NCBI GenBank assembly: GCA_965219915.1
Contig: OZ244794.1
Location: forward strand, 1,612,001 to 1,676,000
Origin: Bin80 sp965219915
Lineage (GTDB): Bacteria > Bacteroidota > Rhodothermia > Rhodothermales > Bin80
DNA length: 64,000 bases
Reading direction: 5' to 3'
Shown here one piece after another: positions 1 to 9,664 of this stretch (positions are counted from its first letter, which is position 1; each line of letters starts with the position of its first letter). The position numbers and the translations under genes are program-made. The notes under the pieces are model-generated. The model saw only the letters and a list, made by a program, of their open reading frames with translations. It made no database searches and was not told the origin of the DNA.

Positions 1-2022
1 GCCACACGTGCAATCCCGAAACGCTATTGGTTGCAGCGGTTGCTTGGACGGGCCGAAGCGGAAGATTACAGGCTCAATCCCATTGAGCTGCAGAGGGATG
101 TGGTCCGCCTCCGTGAGGCTTTCAGGGAAGCCGGTTACCTGCATACGTATGTGGACTATGGGACCTCTACACTGAACAGAGAATCCAATACCGCCCAGAT
201 CCGATTCAGTGTTACCCAGGGTCCTCCCGTGATCATTCAGGATGTCGGGTTTTATTCAGAAGCAGGATATCTGGCGCAGAGCCTGGATCCAGAGTCGCGG
301 GCGGCATGGATTGATTTTCGGGATCGGACGAGCTTTGAAGTCGGTGACATTTTCACACATTTCGGGAGTGTGCAGATTGAAGATGCGGTTCTGAGTTGGC
401 TGAAAGACCAGGGCTATGCCTTTGCCGAGATGAATACCTCCATCAGCATTGATTCAGTTTATAATGCCGCGGATATCGGGTTTTTTGTGGATGCCGGCCC
501 TCTCGGTTATGTTGACAACATTGAAATCACCGGTGCCCCTGGGACTGGCCGGAATATAGTTCGCAGGGCGTTGTCGCTTGAGCGTGGCGATCTGTTTTCG
601 CAGCGGGCTTTGATTGAAGGCCAGCGCGCCTTGTTTGCCCTGGGGTTATTCAGTGTTGTCCAGGTGGATACACCGTCGCAAGTACGTGACAGTACGGTGG
701 ACGTTCGGATTAATTTACAGCGTGCGCGTCCCAGACATATTTCCGCAGAAACCGGTTATCACCAGCGTCAAGGGATCATCGGGGAAGGTCGCTGGATTCA
801 CCGCAATTTCTTGGGAGGGGCGCGGATACTAACCCTTTCCGCCCAGATGCAGACTGGCCTGTTGGCAACGGCCGGGGTTGGAGCATCGGCGGGGCGCCTG
901 GCACGCGGGGCCGTCGCGCTGACGCAGCCTCATCTGGGGGTAAGTGAACTGCGCGGTATCCTGGAACCGTTCATTCAGTACGAGCGGGATCCGCTTGCCG
1001 GGGAATCTTCGAACTTTTTTGAATTTAATCGACGCGAGTACGGGGTTTCTACTACATTCATTTACGGTCTGGAGCAAACTCGGGTGCTTAGCCTACGGTA
1101 CAGTCTGAGCCGAACGACTAACTTCACGGCCAATCTCTCGGAGGACGCTTATGATAAGAGTGTACTTTTTTTGGGAGGAACAGTAGGTTGGGCCGACAAT
1201 TTTTTGCGTCCCACTCGCGGGCTGCTCTTCCAGCCGACCATAGAACAGGGCGGGCGTATTGAGTCATGGCTTGGTACACGGCCGTTTGGCGTGAATTATT
1301 TCAAGCTGCAGTTACAGGTCGCGGCGTATGCTCCTCTCATGAGGACAGTCAGTTTTAGTGGACGACTAAAAGCGGGACGGATCTGGCCCGGAGATATAGA
1401 AACCAGGACACTGTACAGTGCGGATGGTGTCCATATGATTGACACGCAGTTTTTGCAGCCTCTTGAAAACCGCTTTGATCCACTCAGGTACTACATAGGT
1501 GGTGCAGACGATGTGCGGGGATGGAGTACGGGCCTGGCAGGTCCGAAGGCTATTCGCACAGATGAGTTGTCTGGCGATGGGACAACTTCGACAGGAGCGG
1601 TGTACGAGCCCATTGGCGGGTTGGCCCGCTTAGCGGCCAGTGCGGAGGTACGTTTTCGCTTGGTCGGGAAGTGGTACGGGGCTACATTCGCAGATGCGGG
1701 TGCAGTTTCGACCCAAGCAGAAGCAAACTGCACAGGTCCACTTTATGAAGATGTCAACCTGACTCAACCGGTAACGGTTCAGTGTGGGTTCAGGGATACT
1801 GGAAAAATTAGATTTAGTGATTTTAAGTTGGGGGCAGGTATAGGTCTGCGTTACGATACCCCCATCGGGTTTATCCGCTTGGATCTTGCAGCCAAACTAA
1901 ACCCTGACCCGCTTGATTTTCAGTCCGCTGAAAATGCTTTGGATGCAGCAGCGACTGGGGAAGAACAAAGGAATCCATGGTATCGCTTTAATGTCCACTT
2001 CAGCATCGGGCCGGCGTTTTAG
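1..2022 (+). CDS. Omp85-family outer membrane protein (TamA/BamA-like), 5' truncated
   Basis: The frame is open from base 1 with no start codon before the window edge, so the N-terminus lies outside; 673 residues are visible. The first part reads as POTRA-like repeats (for example the segment around VDNIEITGAPG), which normally sit in the periplasm and bind partner proteins. The C-terminal half is rich in alternating strands typical of a 16-stranded barrel. It contains VRGW at bases 1513-1524, matching the Omp85 VRG(F/Y/W) loop motif, and ends in a terminal Phe (SIGPAF) as outer-membrane barrels usually do. The next gene is tamB, overlapping by 32 bp, which favours a TamA-like role in a trans-envelope TamAB complex over the essential BamA. 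Family membership is firm; the TamA versus BamA choice is inferred from context. Confidence 0.85.
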   Translation, partial: ATRAIPKRYWLQRLLGRAEAEDYRLNPIELQRDVVRLREAFREAGYLHTYVDYGTSTLNRESNTAQIRFSVTQGPPVIIQDVGFYSEAGYLAQSLDPESRAAWIDFRDRTSFEVGDIFTHFGSVQIEDAVLSWLKDQGYAFAEMNTSISIDSVYNAADIGFFVDAGPLGYVDNIEITGAPGTGRNIVRRALSLERGDLFSQRALIEGQRALFALGLFSVVQVDTPSQVRDSTVDVRINLQRARPRHISAETGYHQRQGIIGEGRWIHRNFLGGARILTLSAQMQTGLLATAGVGASAGRLARGAVALTQPHLGVSELRGILEPFIQYERDPLAGESSNFFEFNRREYGVSTTFIYGLEQTRVLSLRYSLSRTTNFTANLSEDAYDKSVLFLGGTVGWADNFLRPTRGLLFQPTIEQGGRIESWLGTRPFGVNYFKLQLQVAAYAPLMRTVSFSGRLKAGRIWPGDIETRTLYSADGVHMIDTQFLQPLENRFDPLRYYIGGADDVRGWSTGLAGPKAIRTDELSGDGTTSTGAVYEPIGGLARLAASAEVRFRLVGKWYGATFADAGAVSTQAEANCTGPLYEDVNLTQPVTVQCGFRDTGKIRFSDFKLGAGIGLRYDTPIGFIRLDLAAKLNPDPLDFQSAENALDAAATGEEQRNPWYRFNVHFSIGPAF

Positions 2023-5000
2023 TCGTCGCTGGCTAATAGTGCTAGGGATTGTGCTCATACTTGGGGTTGTGCAAACTCCATGGGGTCTGGGTACGGTAGT
2101 ACGCTGGGCATTGTATGCTGGCAGGGTGGACATTGCATTCGAGTCTCTGCACGGGTTCTGGATGCACTCACTTGAAGTACGCGGGCTTGAGGGCAGTGTG
2201 GGAGGGAACGGTATTCGTGTGGATACCGCACGCGTGCGACTTTCTGTGGGAAGGTTACTTACTGGCCGTCTTCATGCAAGGCATGTGGAACTGAGTTCTC
2301 CCGTGTTGCAACTCGACCATACATCATCTGTGTCGGCGGCCGAGACAACAGATGAAACTAATACGGGTGCAGGTATCTTGTTGTGGATTGATGACCTTCG
2401 TATCAAGGGCGGCAGTTTCAGTCTGAGAGATGAGTTGGTCAATGTTTCCAACATTGACTTTTGGGGCAGCGTATTGCCGGATGCAATTCAGGTGGATACG
2501 GTACATGGAGAGGTGTTGTGGCAGGATCTCCATATGCGATTCTTTGCTGTTACCCGGATGCAACTCGGCCGCGGGATATTGGAATTGGATACCCTCGCAC
2601 TTAGCGGCTCGGGGTCAAACATTGGAGCTCATGGACAGATTGGGCAACATACTGAGTTGAAGCTAGCCGCAGAACCGCTTACACCCACGATTCTTCGTCC
2701 ACTGTTACCCAATATTGCGGAGGATCTGGTACTAAGTGCACAGCTCACAGGAGAGGCGGATTCATTATATCTGGCACTTGACGGGGAATCCTTGGCCGGG
2801 TCTGCATTAATGCTGCGTGGAAGCACTCGAATTGGAGCCCGGCAAGTAGCCTTGGATACATTGCAGTTTGAAAATCTGGATCTAGCGAACTTTTGGCCCG
2901 ACATAACGGGAGAGCTGACGGGGTCTATCAATGGCCATGTAGGTGGCGCATCTTGGGATTCGCTCAGTGGCGGCATTGAAGTTGCGTTTGAAGCGGGAAT
3001 GCTGGCCAATATTCCGATTGAGTCAATGCAACTGACAGGAAGCTTGGAGGCAGGCAACGCCCTGGTTGAAATGAACTCCAGACTGGCCTCGGGCTCCTTG
3101 GACCTTTCTGGCGAGATCCGACCTTTTCCGGCCAATGGACGGCTCACCGGTCAATTCAGAAACATCAACACGCGCGCTCTGAATCCCGCACACAGCAGTG
3201 ATTTGAATGGTGATATCAACTTGGCTTGGGACAGCACTATGATAGCTCGTGTAGCGCTTTCACGAGGGCAGATAGGGCGGCTGGATTTGACGGGTGGAGA
3301 GGTTCGGCTACTTGCGGAAAACGAAAGAACAGAAGTGGCAGCGGCGGTGAATGCTGATTCCTCATGGGTCAATCTAGAGCTTATTCGTCAGGCATCTGGA
3401 CTCTCAGGGAAACTCGACATGTACGAATTGGATGTGCCCGCATTAATGAATCAAGAGGATGCAGAATCCAGTCTCAGTCTTACTGCTGAGCTGACTACCA
3501 ACTGGCCCCCAGACAGCATAGCAGTTCAAGCAGATTTGGCGCCGTCTTCTTGGGGACAAGTGCCGGTTGTCGACAGCAATTTGGAAATGGTGCTGCAGGG
3601 CTTGGATTTGGGTGTGCGAGGCCAAGTGGAATTTCCATCAGGCCGTGTTCTGGTTCGGGGCAATACGGACTTCGGCGTAAATCCTCCCAGATGGATCTTA
3701 ACACAGGGACAGATTGAGGGTGTAAACCTGTCCGATCTGGGAGTAGATATGGACACAGACCTGAATGTTCAACTAAAGCTCTCTGGCAACGGGACCAGGA
3801 ATGCCAATGGAGAATTAATTGTCGAGTCATCTATTGTGCGTGACGAGTCAATTGCTGGTGGAACGGTCTCTCTTGAGATGACGGATGGAGAAGCTGTGAT
3901 AGACGGTCGTCTACAGATAGGTTCAGGAGAGTTGGATGTTCTCGCTAGCTTGCAGCCATTCGCCTCTGTACCAACCATAGACCTTACAGGAAGTGCGTTT
4001 CAACGAATTGATCTGGGGCCGCTTCTTGGTCTGGATTCGTTGGAAACGCAACTTACAGGACGCATAGACCGTGGCTATTGGGGAAATTCAGGGGATGCTG
4101 CGCTGACGCTTGAACCCTCAACGGTGAACGCACTGGCAGTTCGTGAGGGGCACGTGCACGCTAAAGTATCGGGAGATACGCTCGCGATGACAGTGTCGGT
4201 TGTGTCAGATGAAGGATATATTCGGTTGGACAGTCTGCATGTAGAGCCTGGACCGGAATATGTTGCACGGGGCGAGATTCACAATGTATCGCTGCAGAAT
4301 CTTGGCCTTTTGGATGCGCAGCTGACGGGTTCCTTTGACGTAGCTGCCGCTGGCAGTACGTTCCAGGCAACGACGGTGCATCACGCCAGCATCGAAGCAG
4401 GAGGTACGGAGATTGGAGAAGTGCAGTTCGACCGGTTAAATATTGCAGGGGCTATGAGGGACGGAAAGCTGAGGCTGAGTAATTTTGACCTATCAAGTAA
4501 CGCCGGATGGTTGCGTGGAGAGGGAGAGGTTGCACTTTTTGGGGGATCGTTAGACACGCTACGATTCAATGGGAGAATCGTCAATGCAACCCCGCTCGCA
4601 TATTGGACTGGGGGCGAGCCGATATCTGGTGCGCAGACGGATACCCTCTGGGGGCAGGTAATGCATCATTTGGATACGCTTCGATGGGCCGCCGGGGTGA
4701 CCGTTGAGCCCTTGACATGGAAAACCGTGCGCGTACTTCAGACCTCCGGTTATGCGGAGGGCACATTGTTGGACTTCAAGCCCAGGATTGGTCAAGCAGA
4801 AATTAACATTGAACGGGCCTCTGTTCCTAACTTGTCCGCACGACATGCGTGGTTGCGGTTAGACGGACAACAGAGCAATCTTGGTTACCAGGCACGCATC
4901 AGCGTAGACGAGCGCCGCTCACTCTACTTAAAGGGGGGAGTTGATTTTTCGGAGCGTCGCGGTGTGCTGGAGCAGCTGGATATGTATCTGAATGAAAAGG

Positions 5001-6832
5001 AGTGGCATCTCGGAGTGCCCGCCGAAATTTTGGCTGATGAAGGCATACGCATCCGATACTTTGTACTGGAAAGCCAGGAGCAGGAAATCACACTGGACGG
5101 TATCCTCAATCCGGAAGGCGAGCAGCGTTTGGGGCTCAGTCTTTACAATGTGGATCTTGCTCCGTTTACGGATGTTTTTGGATTCCCTGGTTTGGGCGGG
5201 CTGGCATCTGCGGATTTGTTCTTCAGTGGTCCGGCAACAGCCCCGGAGCTGGAAGGATCGCTGAGTCTGATCGTGAACTCAGAAGGCGAGCGTGTAGGAG
5301 ATGTGTCTGCCCGGATTCGTTACGGGGATAGTGGTTTGAACACAGAGGCGCAGTTTACGCACGTAGACGGCAGTACACTTACAATGTCGGGTCTTCTGCC
5401 ATTCGATCTCAGGCTAAAAAAACAGGAAGGGGTTTCTTTTCCCGAAGCATCACTGACACTTCAGGCGGATCGCTTCAATATCGGATGGATCAATCCATTT
5501 TTAAGTCAGGAAGAGATCAGTAATGTTCGGGGTAAGCTAACAGCCGATATCGGTATCGCCGGGTCCCGCAGTGCCCCCGATATGATTGGTGAGTTCAGTC
5601 TTTCCGATGGATTTGCTGAGTTGCCACAGCTCAATATTGCCCCCACGGCGTTCCAGTTGGAAGCAGCTTTGGCGGGTAAAACAGTCGATGTTCAGAGGCT
5701 GACTGCCGAAAGTGGGCGTGGTACGGTGGAGGGGCGGGGTAAGATAATTCTGACAGAACCGGGTCAAGAAGATCTGGAATTGGCTGTGGAGCTGGAGGAT
5801 TTTCGGGTCGTGAATACGTCCCCCTATGCAGCGGATGTTACCGGTTCGCTGGCGTTTGGCGGTACAGTGCGCCGCCCGGTACTTACCGGTCATATAGAGA
5901 TGGCGAATGCGGTCATTCGACCACAGGATGTGCCTGTAGACCTGTCAGATGGAATGATCCACTTCACCGAGACAGATCTACAGATGTTAGAGCAATATTT
6001 TAATATCAGGGCGAGCGTCTGGGATACAACGACATACTCGCTTGTTGATGCACTAACCATGGATATATCTGTCGGTATTCCCGGAACGGTACGTCTGCAC
6101 AGTTTGCAAAATCCAGAAATGAATGTACTACTTAGTGGATCGGTCGCATTGTTTAAAGAACCTTACCAGGAGCAGGAGCTTCAGGGCACGGTGAGTATTG
6201 TACCGGAGCTCAGCTATCTGCGGCAGTTTGGTCGACGATTTGATATTCGTCGGGGTCGGGTGACGTTTGCCGGCCCGGCCACGAATCCATTTTTTGATCT
6301 GCAGGCAGCGCTGGATATTCCAAATAGGAGCGGGCGGGATGCACCGGTGACGATTCTTTTGGATGCGTCTGGCCTATTGCAGGAACCGGAGTCGCTGGTA
6401 CTAGAGTTACGCAGTGAACCTGTGCAGCTGGATCGTGCGGACATGATTTCTTATATGGCAACGGGGCGTCCGGCGGCCGATGCGTTTCAATTGGGGGGTG
6501 GCGGCGCACTACAGAGCGGTGGAGATCTGGCATTACGTCAGTTGTCAAGCCTGGTCGCGGGTGCAGCGGGGGCGGGATTGGGGCTTGATGTCGTACAAAT
6601 TGATCCAGAAGCCGCGGGCGGAGTGACTGTAACCGCAGGTAAGTATGTGTCCCGCAAACTGTTTGCATCCGTCAAATGGCCGATCACGAAAGAGTCGACC
6701 GCGACAAGCACTACGATTGAAAGCAACAAGGAATTGGTCATAGAGTACGCGCTGTACCCATGGCTTCTAGCCCGAATGCGTGGGGATGCCGGGGCTTTGG
6801 GGCTTAGTCTACTGTATCAGTACACCTGGTAA
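1991..6832 (+). CDS. tamB: TamB-like translocation/assembly module protein
   Basis: This protein of 1613 residues has one N-terminal membrane anchor (WLIVLGIVLILGVVQ, residues about 14-28) and then a very long, strand-rich periplasmic region. The C-terminal third (from about residue 1150) has the look of the TamB/DUF490 domain, ending in 'YALYPWLLARMRGDAGALGL', which resembles the family's terminal segment. TamB and AsmA-like proteins form hydrophobic grooves bridging inner and outer membranes for phospholipid movement or outer-membrane protein assembly. The ATG at 1991 is preferred over an upstream in-frame start at 1913 because it places the anchor near the N-terminus and leaves only a 32-bp overlap with the Omp85 gene. 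The stop codon TAA directly abuts the ATG of mlaE, so the block is very probably one operon. Confidence 0.85.
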   Translation: MSTSASGRRFSRRWLIVLGIVLILGVVQTPWGLGTVVRWALYAGRVDIAFESLHGFWMHSLEVRGLEGSVGGNGIRVDTARVRLSVGRLLTGRLHARHVELSSPVLQLDHTSSVSAAETTDETNTGAGILLWIDDLRIKGGSFSLRDELVNVSNIDFWGSVLPDAIQVDTVHGEVLWQDLHMRFFAVTRMQLGRGILELDTLALSGSGSNIGAHGQIGQHTELKLAAEPLTPTILRPLLPNIAEDLVLSAQLTGEADSLYLALDGESLAGSALMLRGSTRIGARQVALDTLQFENLDLANFWPDITGELTGSINGHVGGASWDSLSGGIEVAFEAGMLANIPIESMQLTGSLEAGNALVEMNSRLASGSLDLSGEIRPFPANGRLTGQFRNINTRALNPAHSSDLNGDINLAWDSTMIARVALSRGQIGRLDLTGGEVRLLAENERTEVAAAVNADSSWVNLELIRQASGLSGKLDMYELDVPALMNQEDAESSLSLTAELTTNWPPDSIAVQADLAPSSWGQVPVVDSNLEMVLQGLDLGVRGQVEFPSGRVLVRGNTDFGVNPPRWILTQGQIEGVNLSDLGVDMDTDLNVQLKLSGNGTRNANGELIVESSIVRDESIAGGTVSLEMTDGEAVIDGRLQIGSGELDVLASLQPFASVPTIDLTGSAFQRIDLGPLLGLDSLETQLTGRIDRGYWGNSGDAALTLEPSTVNALAVREGHVHAKVSGDTLAMTVSVVSDEGYIRLDSLHVEPGPEYVARGEIHNVSLQNLGLLDAQLTGSFDVAAAGSTFQATTVHHASIEAGGTEIGEVQFDRLNIAGAMRDGKLRLSNFDLSSNAGWLRGEGEVALFGGSLDTLRFNGRIVNATPLAYWTGGEPISGAQTDTLWGQVMHHLDTLRWAAGVTVEPLTWKTVRVLQTSGYAEGTLLDFKPRIGQAEINIERASVPNLSARHAWLRLDGQQSNLGYQARISVDERRSLYLKGGVDFSERRGVLEQLDMYLNEKEWHLGVPAEILADEGIRIRYFVLESQEQEITLDGILNPEGEQRLGLSLYNVDLAPFTDVFGFPGLGGLASADLFFSGPATAPELEGSLSLIVNSEGERVGDVSARIRYGDSGLNTEAQFTHVDGSTLTMSGLLPFDLRLKKQEGVSFPEASLTLQADRFNIGWINPFLSQEEISNVRGKLTADIGIAGSRSAPDMIGEFSLSDGFAELPQLNIAPTAFQLEAALAGKTVDVQRLTAESGRGTVEGRGKIILTEPGQEDLELAVELEDFRVVNTSPYAADVTGSLAFGGTVRRPVLTGHIEMANAVIRPQDVPVDLSDGMIHFTETDLQMLEQYFNIRASVWDTTTYSLVDALTMDISVGIPGTVRLHSLQNPEMNVLLSGSVALFKEPYQEQELQGTVSIVPELSYLRQFGRRFDIRRGRVTFAGPATNPFFDLQAALDIPNRSGRDAPVTILLDASGLLQEPESLVLELRSEPVQLDRADMISYMATGRPAADAFQLGGGGALQSGGDLALRQLSSLVAGAAGAGLGLDVVQIDPEAAGGVTVTAGKYVSRKLFASVKWPITKESTATSTTIESNKELVIEYALYPWLLARMRGDAGALGLSLLYQYTW

Positions 6833-7594
6833 ATGCGTTTCATAGCATATACCCTTGAGCAGGTTGGTGCCATTGCAGCGTTCGCGGGAACGTTTTTTGG
6901 ACAGTTGTTTCGGCGGCCTTTTGAGGGGCGGGAGTTGATCAGGCAGATGGATGAAACCGGCTCGAAGAGCCTCCTTCTAGTGTTGATTACGGGCTGCTCA
7001 ATTGGGATTGTGCTTTCCATGCAAAGCCGCGGAACACTAGCCCGGTTCGGGGCGGAAGCAGTGCTTCCCAACATGTTGGCGTTATCAGTGGTAAAGGAGA
7101 TCGGCCCAGTGATCACCTCACTGGTTCTTGCAGGGCGCCTGGGTGCTGGAATCGCGGCTGAACTGGGATCCATGCGTGTAACTGAGCAGATTGATGCACT
7201 GGAGGTGGCTGCCCTACAACCCTTCAAGTATCTCGTCGTTACCCGGGTGCTAGCCTGCGTGGTGATGTTTCCGCTCTTAACGATTGCCTGTGACGTTGTG
7301 GCACTGCTTGGTGGATATTCGGAATCACTACTGTCAAGTGATCTGGACTATCGATTGTTCGTGGATCAGGCGTTTTCGAGCTTACGTCTGTCAGATGTGC
7401 TCTTCTCTACGGCGAAGACGAGTGTTTTCGGTTTTTTGGTTTCTATTGTGGGCTGTTATTCCGGGTATTATGTCCGCGGGGGTACCCGTGAGGTTGGACA
7501 AGCTGCCATGCGCGCAGTAGTCATTGGATCACTTCTTGTTCTTGTGGCAGATGTTCTGATGGTTCGTCTCTCGTTAATTCTATTTGGAGGCTGA
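6833..7594 (+). CDS. mlaE: MlaE-family lipid ABC transporter permease
   Basis: This 253-residue integral membrane protein is the permease of an MCE-type phospholipid transporter. About five hydrophobic segments are visible. The conserved cytoplasmic coupling segment 'GSMRVTEQIDALEVAALQP' lies near residues 117-135 and matches the strongly conserved MlaE/YrbE region that contacts the ATPase. The start codon directly follows the tamB stop codon with no gap. The last residues overlap the ribosome-binding region of mlaF. With mlaF and mlaD downstream it should form the inner-membrane MlaFED-like core; the direction of lipid flow cannot be read from sequence. Confidence 0.92.
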   Translation: MRFIAYTLEQVGAIAAFAGTFFGQLFRRPFEGRELIRQMDETGSKSLLLVLITGCSIGIVLSMQSRGTLARFGAEAVLPNMLALSVVKEIGPVITSLVLAGRLGAGIAAELGSMRVTEQIDALEVAALQPFKYLVVTRVLACVVMFPLLTIACDVVALLGGYSESLLSSDLDYRLFVDQAFSSLRLSDVLFSTAKTSVFGFLVSIVGCYSGYYVRGGTREVGQAAMRAVVIGSLLVLVADVLMVRLSLILFGG

Positions 7595-7595
7595 T

Positions 7596-8330
7596 ATGTC
7601 AGCGCCCGAAGCGGAGATCGTTGTTAAAGAACTCCATAAGGCATTTGGAGATCGGAAGATCTTGCGAGGAGTGTCCGTGCACGCTGAGCGTGGCAGTACG
7701 GTGGCAGTTATGGGAGGGTCTGGAACAGGGAAGAGCGTCCTGCTCAAGCATCTGGTTGGCTTGATTGAGCCGGATGCCGGGGAAATCTGGGTACAGGGGA
7801 AACGGGTAGATCAACTTAATAGGTCTGATCTTAATGAGTTGCGACTCCGAATCGGCTATCTCTTTCAGGGGGGCGCATTGTTCGACTCAATGACCGTGGA
7901 AGAGAACCTTGATTTTGTTCTGCGTCGGCATAGCAAGCTGTCCAGACGGGAACGGATAGAGCAGATCCATGAGGCCATCGCATGGGTAAACCTGCCTCAC
8001 GCGGCCGAACAATACCCGGCCGAATTGTCAGGTGGCCAAAAGAAACGAATCGCGTTAGCCCGTGCGATCATCCTGCGCCCGGATATCCTTTTATGCGATG
8101 AGCCCACAACTGGATTGGATCCCGCAAGTGTTCGAACCGTGTCCGACCTGATCATGCGACTGAGGGCTGAACGTGGAATCACGACGATAGCGATCACGCA
8201 TGATCTGCTGTGCGCGGAAATAATTGCTGATCATGGAATATTTCTATACGACGGACGAGCTCTTGCCGAGGGTACGTTAAATGAATTGCGTTCGAGCGAG
8301 CATCCTGAACTACGTGCATTTTTCGGATGA
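7596..8330 (+). CDS. mlaF: MlaF-family ABC transporter ATP-binding protein
   Basis: This 244-residue ATPase powers the MlaE permease. The Walker A motif is GGSGTGKS (residues 40-47), the ABC signature is LSGGQKKR, the Walker B is ILLCDEPTTGLDP, and the switch histidine is in ITHDL, so all catalytic elements are present. The longer frame begins at a TTG at 7584, but the ATG at 7596 is preceded by a clear GGAGG at 7586-7590 with five bases of spacing, which decides the start. That Shine-Dalgarno overlaps the end of mlaE, whose TGA is at 7592-7594, so the two genes are probably translated in a coupled way. Confidence 0.93.
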   Translation: MSAPEAEIVVKELHKAFGDRKILRGVSVHAERGSTVAVMGGSGTGKSVLLKHLVGLIEPDAGEIWVQGKRVDQLNRSDLNELRLRIGYLFQGGALFDSMTVEENLDFVLRRHSKLSRRERIEQIHEAIAWVNLPHAAEQYPAELSGGQKKRIALARAIILRPDILLCDEPTTGLDPASVRTVSDLIMRLRAERGITTIAITHDLLCAEIIADHGIFLYDGRALAEGTLNELRSSEHPELRAFFG

Positions 8331-8600
8331 CTCAAGAAATTGATTGAGGATGATTATGCCCACGAAGGAGAGGGGGTACTTGGGAAACCCTGAGCAATTG
8401 ATTCCCATGAGTGAACTGGGACATATATTGAGTTGTGACCATAAGAATTGCGAGTCAATCCTCCGATCGTGACTGGACTTTGGCAGTAATTGATTTAGAG
8501 ATGTGATGACGAGAACTTGCGGGACAGACTTGGTACTCCGGTGTTACCGTGCAACATTGAAGATCTGTTATCTTTCCATTACGCCAAAACAAACAGATAG
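8331..8600. other. non-coding gap between mlaF and mlaD
   Basis: This stretch of 270 bases interrupts an otherwise tightly packed operon. I found no convincing reading frame, hairpin-plus-T-run terminator or RNA gene. It could hold a separate promoter for mlaD, but no box is clear enough to call. Confidence 0.5.
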
Positions 8601-9662
8601 ATGTCCAGTAGAGCGCGCGTCGGCCTTGTTATAATTATTTGTCTGGGGCTTTTTGCAGCGGTTTTGCTCATTGTAGGGAGCCGGACATTGCTGTTCAGTG
8701 ATCGGTTTCTGGTTCGGTCACAATTTAATTCTGTCGCGGGGCTGAGTGCGGGAGCTGACGTTCAGTTCCAAGGTGTGAGTGTGGGGGCAGTTCAGAGCGT
8801 AGCATTACCTAGCGAGCCTGGTGGAATGATTGAAGTGACTATGGGTATCCGAACGAGTGCTCGCTCGGTTATGCACAGGGATACGCAAGCTCAAATCAAG
8901 ACGCAGGGGCTTCTGGGAAGCATGATCATAGTCTTGGTTAACCCCCCGCAGACAGACACTTCGCCTCTACCCCTGGAAAGTGGTGACATGATTATTGGTA
9001 TTGATCCTTTCGACTTATTCGAAATAACCGATAAGGCACTAGCTTCTGTACTTCGTTTTGAGCAATCTGCTACATCCTTTGAAGCTATTGTGAATGATAT
9101 TCGAGCCGGGGAGGGCACACTGGGAAAACTGGTATACGATCCAGAGCTTTACAACAGTATGGTAGCCACTACCCAAGAGACCGAGCGTCTGATGGCAAAC
9201 TTGGGCGATGATGCAGAAGCGTTGGTGGAACTTGCTACCCAGGCCACAGAGGGCGTAGAATCTATTCTGGGCAAACTTGATGAGGGGGAGGGGACGTTTG
9301 CTCAGCTTCTGAATGAGCCAGGACTATATCAATCTGTACAGTCCACTGCGGATACTTTACAGCAAATTATACGCGGATTAGGCACCATCACGGCACGTGT
9401 GGAAGTTATGGCAGACTGGGCTTCTCTTGGAGCTTTCAGGTTTGCAGAACTTATGGAGGCCAGTAAACACAATTGGCTATTCAAACGCTACTTTGAAGAG
9501 CGTGGGTTTATGGAGCAGGCGCCGTTTGAGGTACGTGAACGGGCAATCGCTGAGAGCTTTCAGGCATTGGAGGTCAGGGAGCTGGAACTCCTGGACCTGG
9601 AAGAGCGCCTCAATCGCCAACAAGCGAAACTGGACTCTCTTCAGCAGCAACTTGATCAGTAA
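8601..9662 (+). CDS. mlaD: MlaD-like MCE-domain protein
   Basis: This 353-residue protein has an N-terminal membrane helix (residues about 8-27, VGLVIIICLGLFAAVLLIVG). A single MCE domain follows at about residues 35-115, with the typical 'GLSAGADVQFQGVSVGAV' core and a 'LLGSMIIVL' strand. MCE domains form periplasmic hexameric rings that carry phospholipids to or from MlaFE. The remainder is helical: residues about 150-260 contain two related segments beginning GEGTLGKLVYDPELY and GEGTFAQLLNEPGLY, and the last 60 residues form a charged coiled coil (ELEALDLEERL type). The long tail resembles MCE proteins of Bacteroidota more than the short E. coli MlaD. It is separated from mlaF by 270 bp. 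Confidence 0.9.
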   Translation: MSSRARVGLVIIICLGLFAAVLLIVGSRTLLFSDRFLVRSQFNSVAGLSAGADVQFQGVSVGAVQSVALPSEPGGMIEVTMGIRTSARSVMHRDTQAQIKTQGLLGSMIIVLVNPPQTDTSPLPLESGDMIIGIDPFDLFEITDKALASVLRFEQSATSFEAIVNDIRAGEGTLGKLVYDPELYNSMVATTQETERLMANLGDDAEALVELATQATEGVESILGKLDEGEGTFAQLLNEPGLYQSVQSTADTLQQIIRGLGTITARVEVMADWASLGAFRFAELMEASKHNWLFKRYFEERGFMEQAPFEVRERAIAESFQALEVRELELLDLEERLNRQQAKLDSLQQQLDQ

Positions 9663-9664
9663 AC

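Noticed and set aside
2629..3147. 172-codon minus-strand frame within tamB
   Set aside because: Shadow of the long tamB frame; Ser/Arg/Pro-rich with no motif.
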